Positions 36,919 to 45,239 of a stretch of 64,000 nt of DNA are shown here, piece after piece. The notes below the pieces were generated by a model. The model saw only the letters and a program-made list of their open reading frames with translations, had not been told where the DNA came from and did not search any database. The stretch is from CAG-791 sp963605745 (lineage in GTDB: Bacteria; Bacillota; Clostridia; Lachnospirales; Lachnospiraceae): assembly GCA_963605745.1 (NCBI GenBank), contig CAVCWT010000012.1, positions 1 through 64,000 of the forward strand. The letters are read 5' to 3'. Both the position numbers and the translations under genes were made by a program. Every line of letters starts with the position of its first letter. Within the stretch, counting starts at the first letter, position 1.

Positions 36919-38754
36919 TCAGCTCCCCATCTGAAAAATTCTCATCCACTTTTCCAGGCAGATGTATCGGAAGATTCCGATACTGTCTTTTCCGGCTGTC
37001 AGCCTCTCCCAGTCCTCCAGAACCTTCCTGCGATTGATATAACGTCCTGCGCGGAAATCCTCTTCCTGTTCGAATAGTTTTCGGAATTCGCTGCTGTTCT
37101 GACGGATCCACTCATTCTCCGGCGTGTAAAAGCCGATCTTGTCCTTTCTCTTTTTGATCAGCTCCGGAAGATCCAGCGATGTTCTCATAATATATTTAGA
37201 CCATCCGTTTCGGATCTTTGCTCCCATCGGAAGAGAAAGGCAGAAATTCACAAAACGATAATCCAGAAACGGCAGGCGATCCTCAATGGAAAACGCCATG
37301 GAGTTCCGATCGACATAACGCAGCAGAGCAGGCAGCGATATCTTTTCAAAATCATTGATCAGAAAACGTTCATTATTCTGATAGCTGTTCCGAAGCTCCA
37401 TTTTCTGAAGCGAATCCGAGAGATATTTCCTTCGGATATCCTCGCCGCTCTTTTTCTTTTTGCCCAGAAACTGTCGAAGAGCAGATAAATCTGCCGCCAG
37501 CGAGGAATTCCTCTTTCCCATGTAAGGAAGATACAAAAAGGCTTCCCAAAGGGCATGGACAAAGTGGTGCTCCTTTGCCAGCTTCCGAATGTAATAGACC
37601 CTGGCCTTTCGGTATCCGCACAGCAGTTCATCGGCCCCCTGCCCGTCCAGGAGTACCTTGGTATGATTCTTTTTAGCAAGTCTCATGACGCAGTAAGAGG
37701 CGTACATGCTGGTGGAAAGAAACGGTTCATCCTGTGTGTAGATCAGATGATCCAGATCCTCTGCAAGGTCTCCCCACGTTGGCATCACCGCATGCTGCTC
37801 CACTCCCGTAGTCTTTACGACTTCATTAATATAGCGGCTCTCATCCTCCGGACGCCCGGGATAGCAGGCTGAGAACACTTTCTGTTCATTTTTCTGTGTC
37901 TTTTCACGCAGGAGCCTGCTGCTGGCACACACAATGGCAGAGGAATCCAGGCCTCCTGACAGGCAGCTTCCCACCGGTACATCAGCTCTTAGCCTTAACG
38001 AAACCGAGTCCTCGAACAGCTTTCGGAACTCCCGTTCCATCTCTGGAGTCACCTTTCCGTCCAGGCTCTCTTTGTAGGTGATGGAATCATACCGCTCTTT
38101 TCGAACACTTCCATCCCTGGAAAACTCCATCCAATGTCCCGCCGGAACATGAAAGACATCCTGCACAAAGGTCTCTTCCTCGCAGTCAACGAACCCGTTT
38201 ACCAGATAATCCAGTACGGCCTGGTCGCAGGTTATCCTTTTGATCTTCTCATCCTCCAGAAGCGCCTTCAATTCTGAGGCAAAAACCAGATATCCGGACT
38301 GCCTTGTATAATACAGTGGCTTTACCCCATACCGGTCCCTGGATAACAGGATCTTTTCTTCCTTTCGGTCATACAGGGCAAAGGCCCAGAAGCCGTTAAA
38401 CCTGCTCAATGCATCCTTCCCCCAATAGTCAAGAGAGGCCAGTGCCACCTCTGTATCAGTTCCTGTATGAAAGGAATATCCGCTTTTTTTCAGTTCTTCC
38501 CGCAGTTCAATGTAATTATAGATCTCTCCGTTAAAAACAAACGCGTATCGCTCTCTTAGAAACATCGGCTGGTGGCCCGCCGGCGACAAATCCAGAATGG
38601 AAAGCCTCACATGTCCCAGCGCCGCCGGACCTTCTGCGAATATTCCGTCATCATCCGGTCCCCGGTGATGCTGCGCTGCATTCATTTTCCGAATCAGCTG
38701 TTCTTTTTGCGAGCGAGTTGTTTTCCCATCCATCAATCCGCAGATTCCGCACAT
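36919..38754 (-). CDS. asnB: Asparagine synthase-like glutamine amidotransferase
   Basis: A 611-residue class II amidotransferase. Cys2 (MCGICGL) is the glutaminase nucleophile, with the RLSILDLSPAGHQP and FNGEIYNY motifs of that domain. The synthetase domain has the ATP-binding loop SCLSGGLDSSAI (about residue 265). Catalytic elements look complete. In surface-polysaccharide loci such proteins often amidate uronic acids (WbpS-like) rather than make asparagine. The neighbouring sugar-nucleotide dehydrogenase, which would make the uronic acid, supports that reading. A housekeeping asparagine synthetase remains possible. Confidence 0.9.
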   Translation of the reverse strand: MCGICGLMDGKTTRSQKEQLIRKMNAAQHHRGPDDDGIFAEGPAALGHVRLSILDLSPAGHQPMFLRERYAFVFNGEIYNYIELREELKKSGYSFHTGTDTEVALASLDYWGKDALSRFNGFWAFALYDRKEEKILLSRDRYGVKPLYYTRQSGYLVFASELKALLEDEKIKRITCDQAVLDYLVNGFVDCEEETFVQDVFHVPAGHWMEFSRDGSVRKERYDSITYKESLDGKVTPEMEREFRKLFEDSVSLRLRADVPVGSCLSGGLDSSAIVCASSRLLREKTQKNEQKVFSACYPGRPEDESRYINEVVKTTGVEQHAVMPTWGDLAEDLDHLIYTQDEPFLSTSMYASYCVMRLAKKNHTKVLLDGQGADELLCGYRKARVYYIRKLAKEHHFVHALWEAFLYLPYMGKRNSSLAADLSALRQFLGKKKKSGEDIRRKYLSDSLQKMELRNSYQNNERFLINDFEKISLPALLRYVDRNSMAFSIEDRLPFLDYRFVNFCLSLPMGAKIRNGWSKYIMRTSLDLPELIKKRKDKIGFYTPENEWIRQNSSEFRKLFEQEEDFRAGRYINRRKVLEDWERLTAGKDSIGIFRYICLEKWMRIFQMGS

Positions 38755-38843
38755 AGTCTACCTTCCATCCAAGAGTGCCCGGGGCTAAACGTCCGCACAA
38801 GGGAAAATCTCCGCAGGTTCAGACCTTTTGTTCCCGGCATCAT

Positions 38844-40217
38844 TCAATAATCTGTCATCGGCATATCACGTTCGACCGGCTCATTCTGCGCTTTATTGAC
38901 GTTAATATTACCCCAGCTGATTCCTTCATAGTTTCCGTCGTAATCCAACGTTTCATATTCCCGGACCAGATCAACAATCACCTTATGCGGATAGCGCTCC
39001 GGAAGATCCAGATATTCCTTCCCGCTATTGGTGATCACCAGTACATCGCAGGCAGCGCAGACAGAATCCAGATCATCCGAAATGAGCTGATGAAGATGCG
39101 GGAGCTTAGCCTGGATAAAATCCGCATTCGTCCCGCTTTTCTGAGAAGCTGCTACGTTTTTATCGTAAATATGAAGTTCATATCCTTTTCCGATCAGCCA
39201 CTCAGCCACATCTACAATCGGACTGCACCTCAAATCATCCGTCCCGGCCTTAAAGCTGACGCCAAGGATCGCCACCTTGCGTTTTCCCTTGCTCTCGATG
39301 ATTCGGAGTGCATTCTGTTTCTGCAGTTCATTGGAAGGCTGAATGGCGTTTATGACAGGAACTTCCACATAACAGTCATGCGCCAGAGTCCGCAGCGCTC
39401 TGGAATCCTTAGGGAGGCAGGATCCTCCATAGGCAAATCCAGGCTGAAAATAATACGGCGAAATATTCAGCTGCTGATCCTTGCAGAAAATATCCATTAC
39501 CTTACGGCTGTCGATATTCAAGGCCTTGCAGATATTCCCGACTTCATTCCCGAATACAATTTTCAAGGCATGATAGGTGTTGTTGACATACTTCATGATT
39601 TCTGCGACTTCAACATCCGTGGAAACAAACTCACCGGGAAGTTCTGCATACAGCTCCCGCATGATCTGTTCTGCCCGCTTGTCTTCAGTTCCAACCAACG
39701 TCATCGGAGGATTCATATAATCATAGACTGCAGTTCCCTCCCGAAGGAACTCCGGATTTGAAACAACGGCAAACGCCTCTCCCTTTTTCTTTCCGGACGT
39801 TTCCTCCAGAATTCTTCCTACCTCGCGATTGGTTCCCGGCAGCACGGTGGAACGAATGGCCACCACATGAAACTGCGTTTTCTCCCGAAGTGCCATTCCG
39901 ATTTCATGTGCAGCCGAATAAACGCCGTTCAAATTCAGATGCCCTTCCTTGGTGCTCGGCGTTCCTACCACAATAAATGTGATGTCTGAATTCAGGACGG
40001 CGGTTCTGGTATCCGTTGTTGCCGTAATTTTGCCTTCTTCATGACCTTTCCGAATCAGCTCATCGATCCCCTCTTCGATGATCGTCGGGCGTCCCTGATT
40101 CAGAAGGTTTACTTTATTTTCGGAAACGTCTACGCCAATGACCTCATGGCCCATCCCTGCACAGCACCCCGCACTGATGCAGCCGACATATCCTAGTCCG
40201 ATTATACTAATCCTCAT
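38844..40217 (-). CDS. UDP-glucose/GDP-mannose 6-dehydrogenase (AlgD-like)
   Basis: A 457-residue NAD-dependent four-electron dehydrogenase that oxidises a nucleotide hexose to a uronic acid. The N-terminal Rossmann motif GLGYVG is at residues 7-12. SNPEFLREG, the central helix domain EIMKYVNNTYHALKIVF and the catalytic Cys motif FAYGGSCLPKD are present. The LNISPYYFQPGFAYGGSCLP context resembles GDP-mannose dehydrogenase (AlgD) more than UDP-glucose dehydrogenase (Ugd), so mannuronic acid is the more likely product; this rests on motif likeness only. It feeds the EPS locus. Confidence 0.92.
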   Translation of the reverse strand: MRISIIGLGYVGCISAGCCAGMGHEVIGVDVSENKVNLLNQGRPTIIEEGIDELIRKGHEEGKITATTDTRTAVLNSDITFIVVGTPSTKEGHLNLNGVYSAAHEIGMALREKTQFHVVAIRSTVLPGTNREVGRILEETSGKKKGEAFAVVSNPEFLREGTAVYDYMNPPMTLVGTEDKRAEQIMRELYAELPGEFVSTDVEVAEIMKYVNNTYHALKIVFGNEVGNICKALNIDSRKVMDIFCKDQQLNISPYYFQPGFAYGGSCLPKDSRALRTLAHDCYVEVPVINAIQPSNELQKQNALRIIESKGKRKVAILGVSFKAGTDDLRCSPIVDVAEWLIGKGYELHIYDKNVAASQKSGTNADFIQAKLPHLHQLISDDLDSVCAACDVLVITNSGKEYLDLPERYPHKVIVDLVREYETLDYDGNYEGISWGNINVNKAQNEPVERDMPMTDY

Positions 40218-40364
40218 AATATTCTCCCAATTCTCCCCGAATCTGATTCCGAAACAGATATCACATCATTAAGAGCAATTTTACTCCTTACTGTTCTTTT
40301 TTACCACTCTATGATCTGCAGCAAGATCACTTGTATTGGATTCTTCCCTTCTGCCCATAAAACG

Positions 40365-40409
40365 CAAAACCCTGTTGTCACAGCTGCCAGCAGCCATAAC
40401 AACAGGGAT
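40365..40409 (-). terminator. Terminator after the secreted 186-residue protein
   Basis: CCCTGTTGT and ACAACAGGG form a stem with an imperfectly paired middle, followed by TTTT on the minus strand, about 60 bp past the stop. It separates this gene from the dehydrogenase operon. Confidence 0.65.
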
Positions 40410-40468
40410 AAGCCCACATGGATTGAAATGTTATTGATTGATTCTCACCTATGACTTTTCTAAAGCAA

Positions 40469-41029
40469 TTAGAACTTGATCATGAAGGTTCCCATATCCT
40501 CAACAGAGATGTTAACCTTGCCGTTTACTACAGTAACCTGAGTTGTGGTAACGGAACCATCCTGGTGGATCTGGAATACAGTAGCGGTCTGGCCGTCATA
40601 CTTGTTGCCAACGCCTACGGAATACTTGAAGGTGCCAAAGCCGTTCCATACAGCCTTGCCAGCCTTGTACATGCGGAGCTTGTAAGGGCCAAAGGTCTTG
40701 CCGGTAGCAGAGGAAGCTGCTACATACTCCTCAAGAGCAACGGTAGCTGCATCCTTAGCGTCTGCCTTGTAGCTGGTAGCTACAGCCTTGCTGTCGGTTA
40801 CAGAGCTGTAGTCAGACTGGAAACGAACGCCCTCAACGGCCTGATAGCCGCCGCTGGTTCTCGGGATAAAAGCGTTTACTGCTGCTGCAGGAGCTGCAGA
40901 CTCAGTAGTGGTGGATGCCTTAACCTCGGTCTTGGAGGTGCTGGGGCTGTTTGCTGCAAATACAGAAGTTCCGAATACCATCGTGGCAGCCAGAACGCCT
41001 GCAACTGCTGCGGTCAATTTTTTCTTCAT
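40469..41029 (-). CDS. Small secreted protein of unknown function
   Basis: A 186-residue protein with a clear signal peptide (MKKKLTAAVAGVLAATMVFG, cleavage after TSVFA). The mature part starts with a Ser/Thr/Ala-rich stretch, then a compact region with a likely beta-rich ending (TFKYSVGVGNKYDG, TVFQIHQDGSVTTTQVTVVN, VEDMGTFMIKF). I recognise no family. It has its own promoter (41099-41127) and its own terminator, so it can be expressed independently although it sits inside the EPS locus. It may be an abundant matrix or wall-associated protein. Confidence 0.8.
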   Translation of the reverse strand: MKKKLTAAVAGVLAATMVFGTSVFAANSPSTSKTEVKASTTTESAAPAAAVNAFIPRTSGGYQAVEGVRFQSDYSSVTDSKAVATSYKADAKDAATVALEEYVAASSATGKTFGPYKLRMYKAGKAVWNGFGTFKYSVGVGNKYDGQTATVFQIHQDGSVTTTQVTVVNGKVNISVEDMGTFMIKF

Positions 41030-41098
41030 AATTAGTGATCTCCCTTCTCAATTACATGTGGTATATCTGCTCCCCTGCGGGTTTCGATATCAGAGTAG

Positions 41099-41127
41099 AA
41101 TATAATACTTTCCAATCACAATTTCAA
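41099..41127 (-). promoter_or_regulatory. Sigma-A promoter of the secreted protein gene
   Basis: Minus-strand TTGAAA (41122-41127) and TATATT (41099-41104) with a 17-bp spacer, 70 bp upstream of the ATG. Confidence 0.6.
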
Positions 41128-41221
41128 GCTTTTATGATAATCTAATGATGTTGTCAGTTAATGTTATACGTTATACATTCTGCGCATTCTAAAGCACCTC
41201 TGAACGATCCCATTTATCCGT

Positions 41222-42103
41222 TTATTGATACTCCACGCCGGTCGGAATGGCCTGCACAATAAAGTCCTGCGTGTCAGACATGGATCCCTGAATTGTCAGA
41301 AGACACCAGATGTTCACGGCATCCTGCTGCAGATCGGTATTGAGAACTGCCTGCATATTGCGCTGGCTGTAAATGCTGTCAATATAGGCCGCATACTCGT
41401 CTGCATCATAGAAATTCGTTCCCGTAAGGATGTCAGTGTGATCCGCCGTATAGGCGGCGATCAGCTGGTATTCCATCACCGATCCATCTGTGGTTGTGAG
41501 ATACAGGTACGGATTCTGCTCACTGTACTGGGCATCGCCGTACTCGGTCAGCTTCTCAAGAGGGCCGCCCGCAGCTGCACTGCCGTGGATCACAGTATTG
41601 GGATCCGTCAGACCTTCATCATTCCCACTGTCAAGGTAGGCTTTCTGATCTGCAGCGGCATCATTCGAATAAACCGGAACAGACAAGAGCTCTGCGCCGC
41701 TCTCTGCATCCGCTGCCTGCAGGAGGTACAGCTCTCCATCATCCCATGATGCAGCGGCGTTTCCGTCAAGAAGGCCGGGGCCCTTAAAGGCCGACTCCGT
41801 GCCGCTCTCTCTGCCAAGGATGGTCTCACCATCGTCGAGCTCTGCAGGGATCGTACTCTCCTCTTCCACGGTGGTTTCTTCGCTCGATGACTCCACATTC
41901 ACCTCTGCTGCGTTGTCATCGGTGCCGGTGCTCTCCCAGCCGTTTTCTGCAGCAGGGGTTTTTGTTGTCTCCTCTGTGGTCCCCTGTGCCGAGCACCCGG
42001 AAAGGGAGATCGTACAGACGGCAAGGAAAAGTGCCGCTGCTGTCGTTATTTTGCCCGGTGTTGGAACCCGAGATTCCCTGTTCGTTCTCTTAGTCTCTAT
42101 CAT
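41222..42103 (-). CDS. Lipoprotein with a degenerate sortase B-like domain
   Basis: A 293-residue protein. A basic N-terminus and hydrophobic stretch end in a lipobox LSGCSAQG, so it is membrane-anchored outside the cell. A Thr/Glu-rich acidic linker follows. The last 170 residues have the order of class B sortases: DPNTVIHGSAA aligns with the YGH strand, PLEKLTEYGDAQY with the conserved loop, then YLTTTDG, FYDADEYAAYIDSIY and NIWCLLTIQG. The catalytic His, Cys and Arg positions all appear substituted. The ATG at 42103 overlaps the kinase stop by 14 bp. It is likely co-expressed with the CpsC/D pair. Confidence 0.72.
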   Translation of the reverse strand: MIETKRTNRESRVPTPGKITTAAALFLAVCTISLSGCSAQGTTEETTKTPAAENGWESTGTDDNAAEVNVESSSEETTVEEESTIPAELDDGETILGRESGTESAFKGPGLLDGNAAASWDDGELYLLQAADAESGAELLSVPVYSNDAAADQKAYLDSGNDEGLTDPNTVIHGSAAAGGPLEKLTEYGDAQYSEQNPYLYLTTTDGSVMEYQLIAAYTADHTDILTGTNFYDADEYAAYIDSIYSQRNMQAVLNTDLQQDAVNIWCLLTIQGSMSDTQDFIVQAIPTGVEYQ

Positions 42104-42848
42104 CGTCACCGCCGTAGTTGCCGTAATACTTGCCGTAGTACTTACCATAATATTTGCCGTAGTATTTGCCGTAGTAGCCTTTGCCGCCGTCCATATCGAC
42201 TTTATTCAGAACGCACCCCAGAACCCGGCAGCCGGCGCGAAGGAGCTGATCCAGAACGCTCTGTGCGAACCGATAACTGATATTACCGCTGGAGATGACC
42301 AGCATGATGCCGTCGCATTTCTTGCCGATGATGGCAGAGTCGATCACGCTCCCAAGGGGCGGGGTGTCAACGATGACATAGTCATAGATCTTTCTCGCAT
42401 CCGCAAGAAGCTGGGTGAACGTATCGCTGTTAAGGAGCTCCGAGGGGGTCGGCGTGGTGGGACCTGCCAGCATGACATCAAATCCTGCCTGGTTGGTCTT
42501 GCAGACAGCCTCTTCCATGGAGCACTGGCCTACCAGATAGTTGGCAAGGCCATAGCGTACCCTGCCGGAGCGAAGGTGCTCTCTCATAACAGACTTACGA
42601 AGATCGGCATCGATCATCAGAACCTTGTTCTGGTTCTCGGCAAAGGATCTTGCCAGTTCAAAAGAGACCTCAGATTTACCCTCGTTGGGAGTGCAGCTGG
42701 TGACAGCAATGACATGCACATCCTTGCCGCTGAACTCGATATTGGAGCGGAGGGTCTTGTATGCCTCGCGGGTACGGAAGGCGAGGTTATCATCCTGCAG
42801 TACAACGCTCTGTGTCATTGTCTGATTCGCGTTTTTGGGCATTTGCAT
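42090..42848 (-). CDS. BY-kinase CpsD/CapB, tyrosine kinase of EPS assembly
   Basis: A 252-residue cytoplasmic bacterial tyrosine kinase. Walker A TSCTPNEGKS (Lys58), Walker A' LMIDADLRKS (about 78-86) and Walker B YVIVDTPPLGS are intact. The C-terminal tail (about residues 226-247) is a run of YYGK repeats with ten or more tyrosines, the autophosphorylation cluster. It acts with the Wzz protein encoded 17 bp upstream, whose cytoplasmic tail should activate it, and is countered by the CpsB phosphatase. AAGGAGGAG precedes the ATG. Confidence 0.95.
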   Translation of the reverse strand: MQMPKNANQTMTQSVVLQDDNLAFRTREAYKTLRSNIEFSGKDVHVIAVTSCTPNEGKSEVSFELARSFAENQNKVLMIDADLRKSVMREHLRSGRVRYGLANYLVGQCSMEEAVCKTNQAGFDVMLAGPTTPTPSELLNSDTFTQLLADARKIYDYVIVDTPPLGSVIDSAIIGKKCDGIMLVISSGNISYRFAQSVLDQLLRAGCRVLGCVLNKVDMDGGKGYYGKYYGKYYGKYYGKYYGNYGGDDDRD

Positions 42849-42865
42849 AATCTATCTCCTCCTTC

Positions 42866-44278
42866 CTAGATCATTTCATCATCGGACAGAAAATCTTCCA
42901 TGCTGAGGATGTCTCCGAGCTCCTGTGTCATGGAAAGCTCATCCTCATCTGCCGGCTGCGGCGCAGAATTTTTCTGTGTGGGCTGCGGCCTTACCGGCGA
43001 CTGCTGCGGTGCCTTGCCGGCGACTGCTGCAGCACTGCCATTCTCAGCAGCCCTCTTTTCGGAATTCCTGCGCTCCGGGCGCCCAGCCTCCCTTGCAGGT
43101 CCTTCATTTCGAACCGGCCGGCGAGTCGTATTATTCATATTGTTCGGACCTTGGTGTTCATTCCCAGGTGCCGCTGCATTTCTGTGTTCCGGATAATCCG
43201 AGCGTTCCGGGTGCTCTGCGCTGCCGGCATTTCGCGATCCGTTTCTGCGCTTATCTGCCTCGCTCGCTTTGATCTCCTGAACAACTCTCTGTCTGGTCGG
43301 CGGTTCCTTGGTCTGACGGTGGTGCACCGGTTCACTCTTTTTATTCTTTTTGTTCTTTTTCCGTGCCTTTTTGTCCTCTGCCGCGGCAGCACCGATGTTT
43401 TCATCGAGAGGGATCATAGCCAGCACAGAGAGTCCCAGATACCGCTCAACATCCTCGCTGGTCTTGACCGTGTCATCCAGGATGTAGCGCAGAACAACCA
43501 GGACGCTCACAAGGAGTGCACCCAAAAACGCAGCAATAATCGCCCATTTGCCGCAGCTGGGAGCTGACTTCACGGTCGGGAGATTGGCCTCCTCATAGGT
43601 GTTCACAGCATCGATCTGCATGGTGCTGATGATGAGCTCGGCAGCCTCGGTGCGGATGCTGTTCGCAAGGGTCTGTGCCAAGGCCGGATCATGATCGGTC
43701 ACGGTGATGGATACAATACGGGTATCGGTAGGCGTGTCGACGGAGACCTTATCAAGGAAAGTTTTGTAATCGTAGAGCTCATTCAGGCCGTTGTCAGAGA
43801 TCACCTTTTCAATGACGGTACGCGAAGTAATGAGCTCGGCGTAGTCCTTGGTCAGCTGAGAGCCGACCTGCAGGTCTGTGTAGGTGCTCTGCCCACTGCT
43901 GGTGCTGCTCTTTTTATCCAGTACATAAATCTTGGTTGTGGACTGGAATTCCTCCGGCAGAACAAATTTGCTAAAGCTATAGGCCGCTGCGCCAAAGGCG
44001 ATGGCAACGACAAGGATGAGCCAGAGCCAGTGCACGATAACGCCGAATACCTCGCCTAAATCAATGGTAATCTCATCATCGTTCTCCTGGCTGAGCATGC
44101 CGGTGCGGACCCCAATGCGGTTTGCCGCAGCGCCCTGCGCGTTCATTGTGTCCATACCGGCATAAGGACTGCCGTAGATCGCGCTGCCCTTGCCATCATT
44201 CATCCCTGCGTAAGCACCGGCACTTTGTGCGGCGCCTGCATACATATTCTCGTTTCTGTTCTCTGTGTTCACATTCAT
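42866..44278 (-). CDS. Wzz/CpsC-type chain-length and kinase-activating protein with long tail
   Basis: A 470-residue protein. A polar N-terminal segment of about 75 residues rich in Gly, Ala and Asn precedes DEITIDLGEVFGVIVHWLWL, the Wzz entry motif and first helix. The second helix (IIAAFLGALLVSVLVVLRYI) is followed by DDTVKTSEDVERYLGL, as in CpsC. Unusually, about 190 more cytoplasmic residues follow: a Lys/Asn-rich stretch, a Pro/Arg/Asn-rich low-complexity region, and an acidic end ELGDILSMEDFLSDDEMI. Normal CpsC is near 230 residues. The ATG at 44278 has CAGGAA upstream. Confidence 0.88.
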   Translation of the reverse strand: MNVNTENRNENMYAGAAQSAGAYAGMNDGKGSAIYGSPYAGMDTMNAQGAAANRIGVRTGMLSQENDDEITIDLGEVFGVIVHWLWLILVVAIAFGAAAYSFSKFVLPEEFQSTTKIYVLDKKSSTSSGQSTYTDLQVGSQLTKDYAELITSRTVIEKVISDNGLNELYDYKTFLDKVSVDTPTDTRIVSITVTDHDPALAQTLANSIRTEAAELIISTMQIDAVNTYEEANLPTVKSAPSCGKWAIIAAFLGALLVSVLVVLRYILDDTVKTSEDVERYLGLSVLAMIPLDENIGAAAAEDKKARKKNKKNKKSEPVHHRQTKEPPTRQRVVQEIKASEADKRRNGSRNAGSAEHPERSDYPEHRNAAAPGNEHQGPNNMNNTTRRPVRNEGPAREAGRPERRNSEKRAAENGSAAAVAGKAPQQSPVRPQPTQKNSAPQPADEDELSMTQELGDILSMEDFLSDDEMI

Positions 44279-44423
44279 AGGGTACTGGTTCCTGTGCGGA
44301 CGTAATCTGCCGTTGCTCACACATCTTTTGCAGGATAGACCTGTCGATGTCAAAGGAGCATGGCACAATCCGTCTCGTTTGCAATGATCAGATGATATGT
44401 TATTAAATGCACAATCCTAAATG

Positions 44424-44452
44424 ATTATGATTGTTTCTCTGTGGTTTTGCAA
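44424..44452 (-). promoter_or_regulatory. Sigma-A promoter before the wzz-kinase genes
   Basis: Minus-strand TTGCAA (44447-44452) and CATAAT (44424-44429) with a 17-bp spacer, about 145 bp upstream of the Wzz start. The leader between them has no gene. Confidence 0.5.
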
Positions 44453-44483
44453 GGATTTTGTCGGATATTATCACAAAATCCTC

Positions 44484-45221
44484 CTACACTTCTTCATCCC
44501 GGATGACGCGTAAGGTATTCTCACGCATGATCCTTCGAATATAGTCGGGATCACAGTGTTTCTCGAGGTAGTTCCAGCACTCCAGCATTCTGGGCGTACG
44601 GCCCTGATCTTTGTGAGCATCGGTCCCGATAAAGGTAACCAGCTGCTCCTCCAGAATGTGATGCACAAACCGCGGAATGGGTGCCATAAACCTTGGCAGA
44701 ACATCGTCTGCATTTACCTGCAGGTAAATCTGATTGCGATAGAGATTCTCCACCAGCTGGTAGTCCTTGCGAAGGCAATCATACCGTTCGCAGTGTGCCA
44801 GGATGACGCGATAGCCTTCATAAGAGAGGGTCCGAAGCCCCTCCTGAATGTAGGAAGCCTGCTCCCATGGCTTGAATTCCACCAGAACATAGGAGGAACC
44901 TGCCATCGTCTGAATCCTGCCCTCCTCGAGATCCTCCAAAACGCCGCTGTCATACATGATCTCATTGCCGGGATAAAGGTCGATGGGGATATCATTCTCA
45001 TACATCCGGTCATACATGGCATCGATGCGGCGTTCCTGTCCTTTCGGGGAAACGTTGTGATGTCCCCTTTTATAATGCGGAGTCAGGATCATGGTCTCAA
45101 TATGATGCTCCGCTGCGATGGCCAGCATGTTCTGCGTCATCTCCATACTCTCGGAGCCGTCGTCGACCTTTGGCATGATGTGTATGTGCATGTCTGCGAA
45201 TCCGTAATCCGGTTGTTTCAT
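44484..45221 (-). CDS. CpsB/CapC-type tyrosine-protein phosphatase (PHP fold)
   Basis: A 245-residue metal-dependent phosphatase. PHP motifs: DMHIHIMPKVDDGS (first metal site, residues about 10-23), LTPHYKRGHH, ILAHCERYD and GTDAHKDQGRTPRM. It removes phosphate from BY-kinase tyrosines and so cycles chain-length control. It lies between the LCP gene (18 bp upstream) and the Wzz gene. Confidence 0.95.
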   Translation of the reverse strand: MKQPDYGFADMHIHIMPKVDDGSESMEMTQNMLAIAAEHHIETMILTPHYKRGHHNVSPKGQERRIDAMYDRMYENDIPIDLYPGNEIMYDSGVLEDLEEGRIQTMAGSSYVLVEFKPWEQASYIQEGLRTLSYEGYRVILAHCERYDCLRKDYQLVENLYRNQIYLQVNADDVLPRFMAPIPRFVHHILEEQLVTFIGTDAHKDQGRTPRMLECWNYLEKHCDPDYIRRIMRENTLRVIRDEEV

Positions 45222-45239
45222 AGTATCCTCTGTCGTTTT

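Noticed and set aside
41222..42103. Active sortase
   Set aside because: The expected catalytic His, Cys and Arg are not found at their motif positions.
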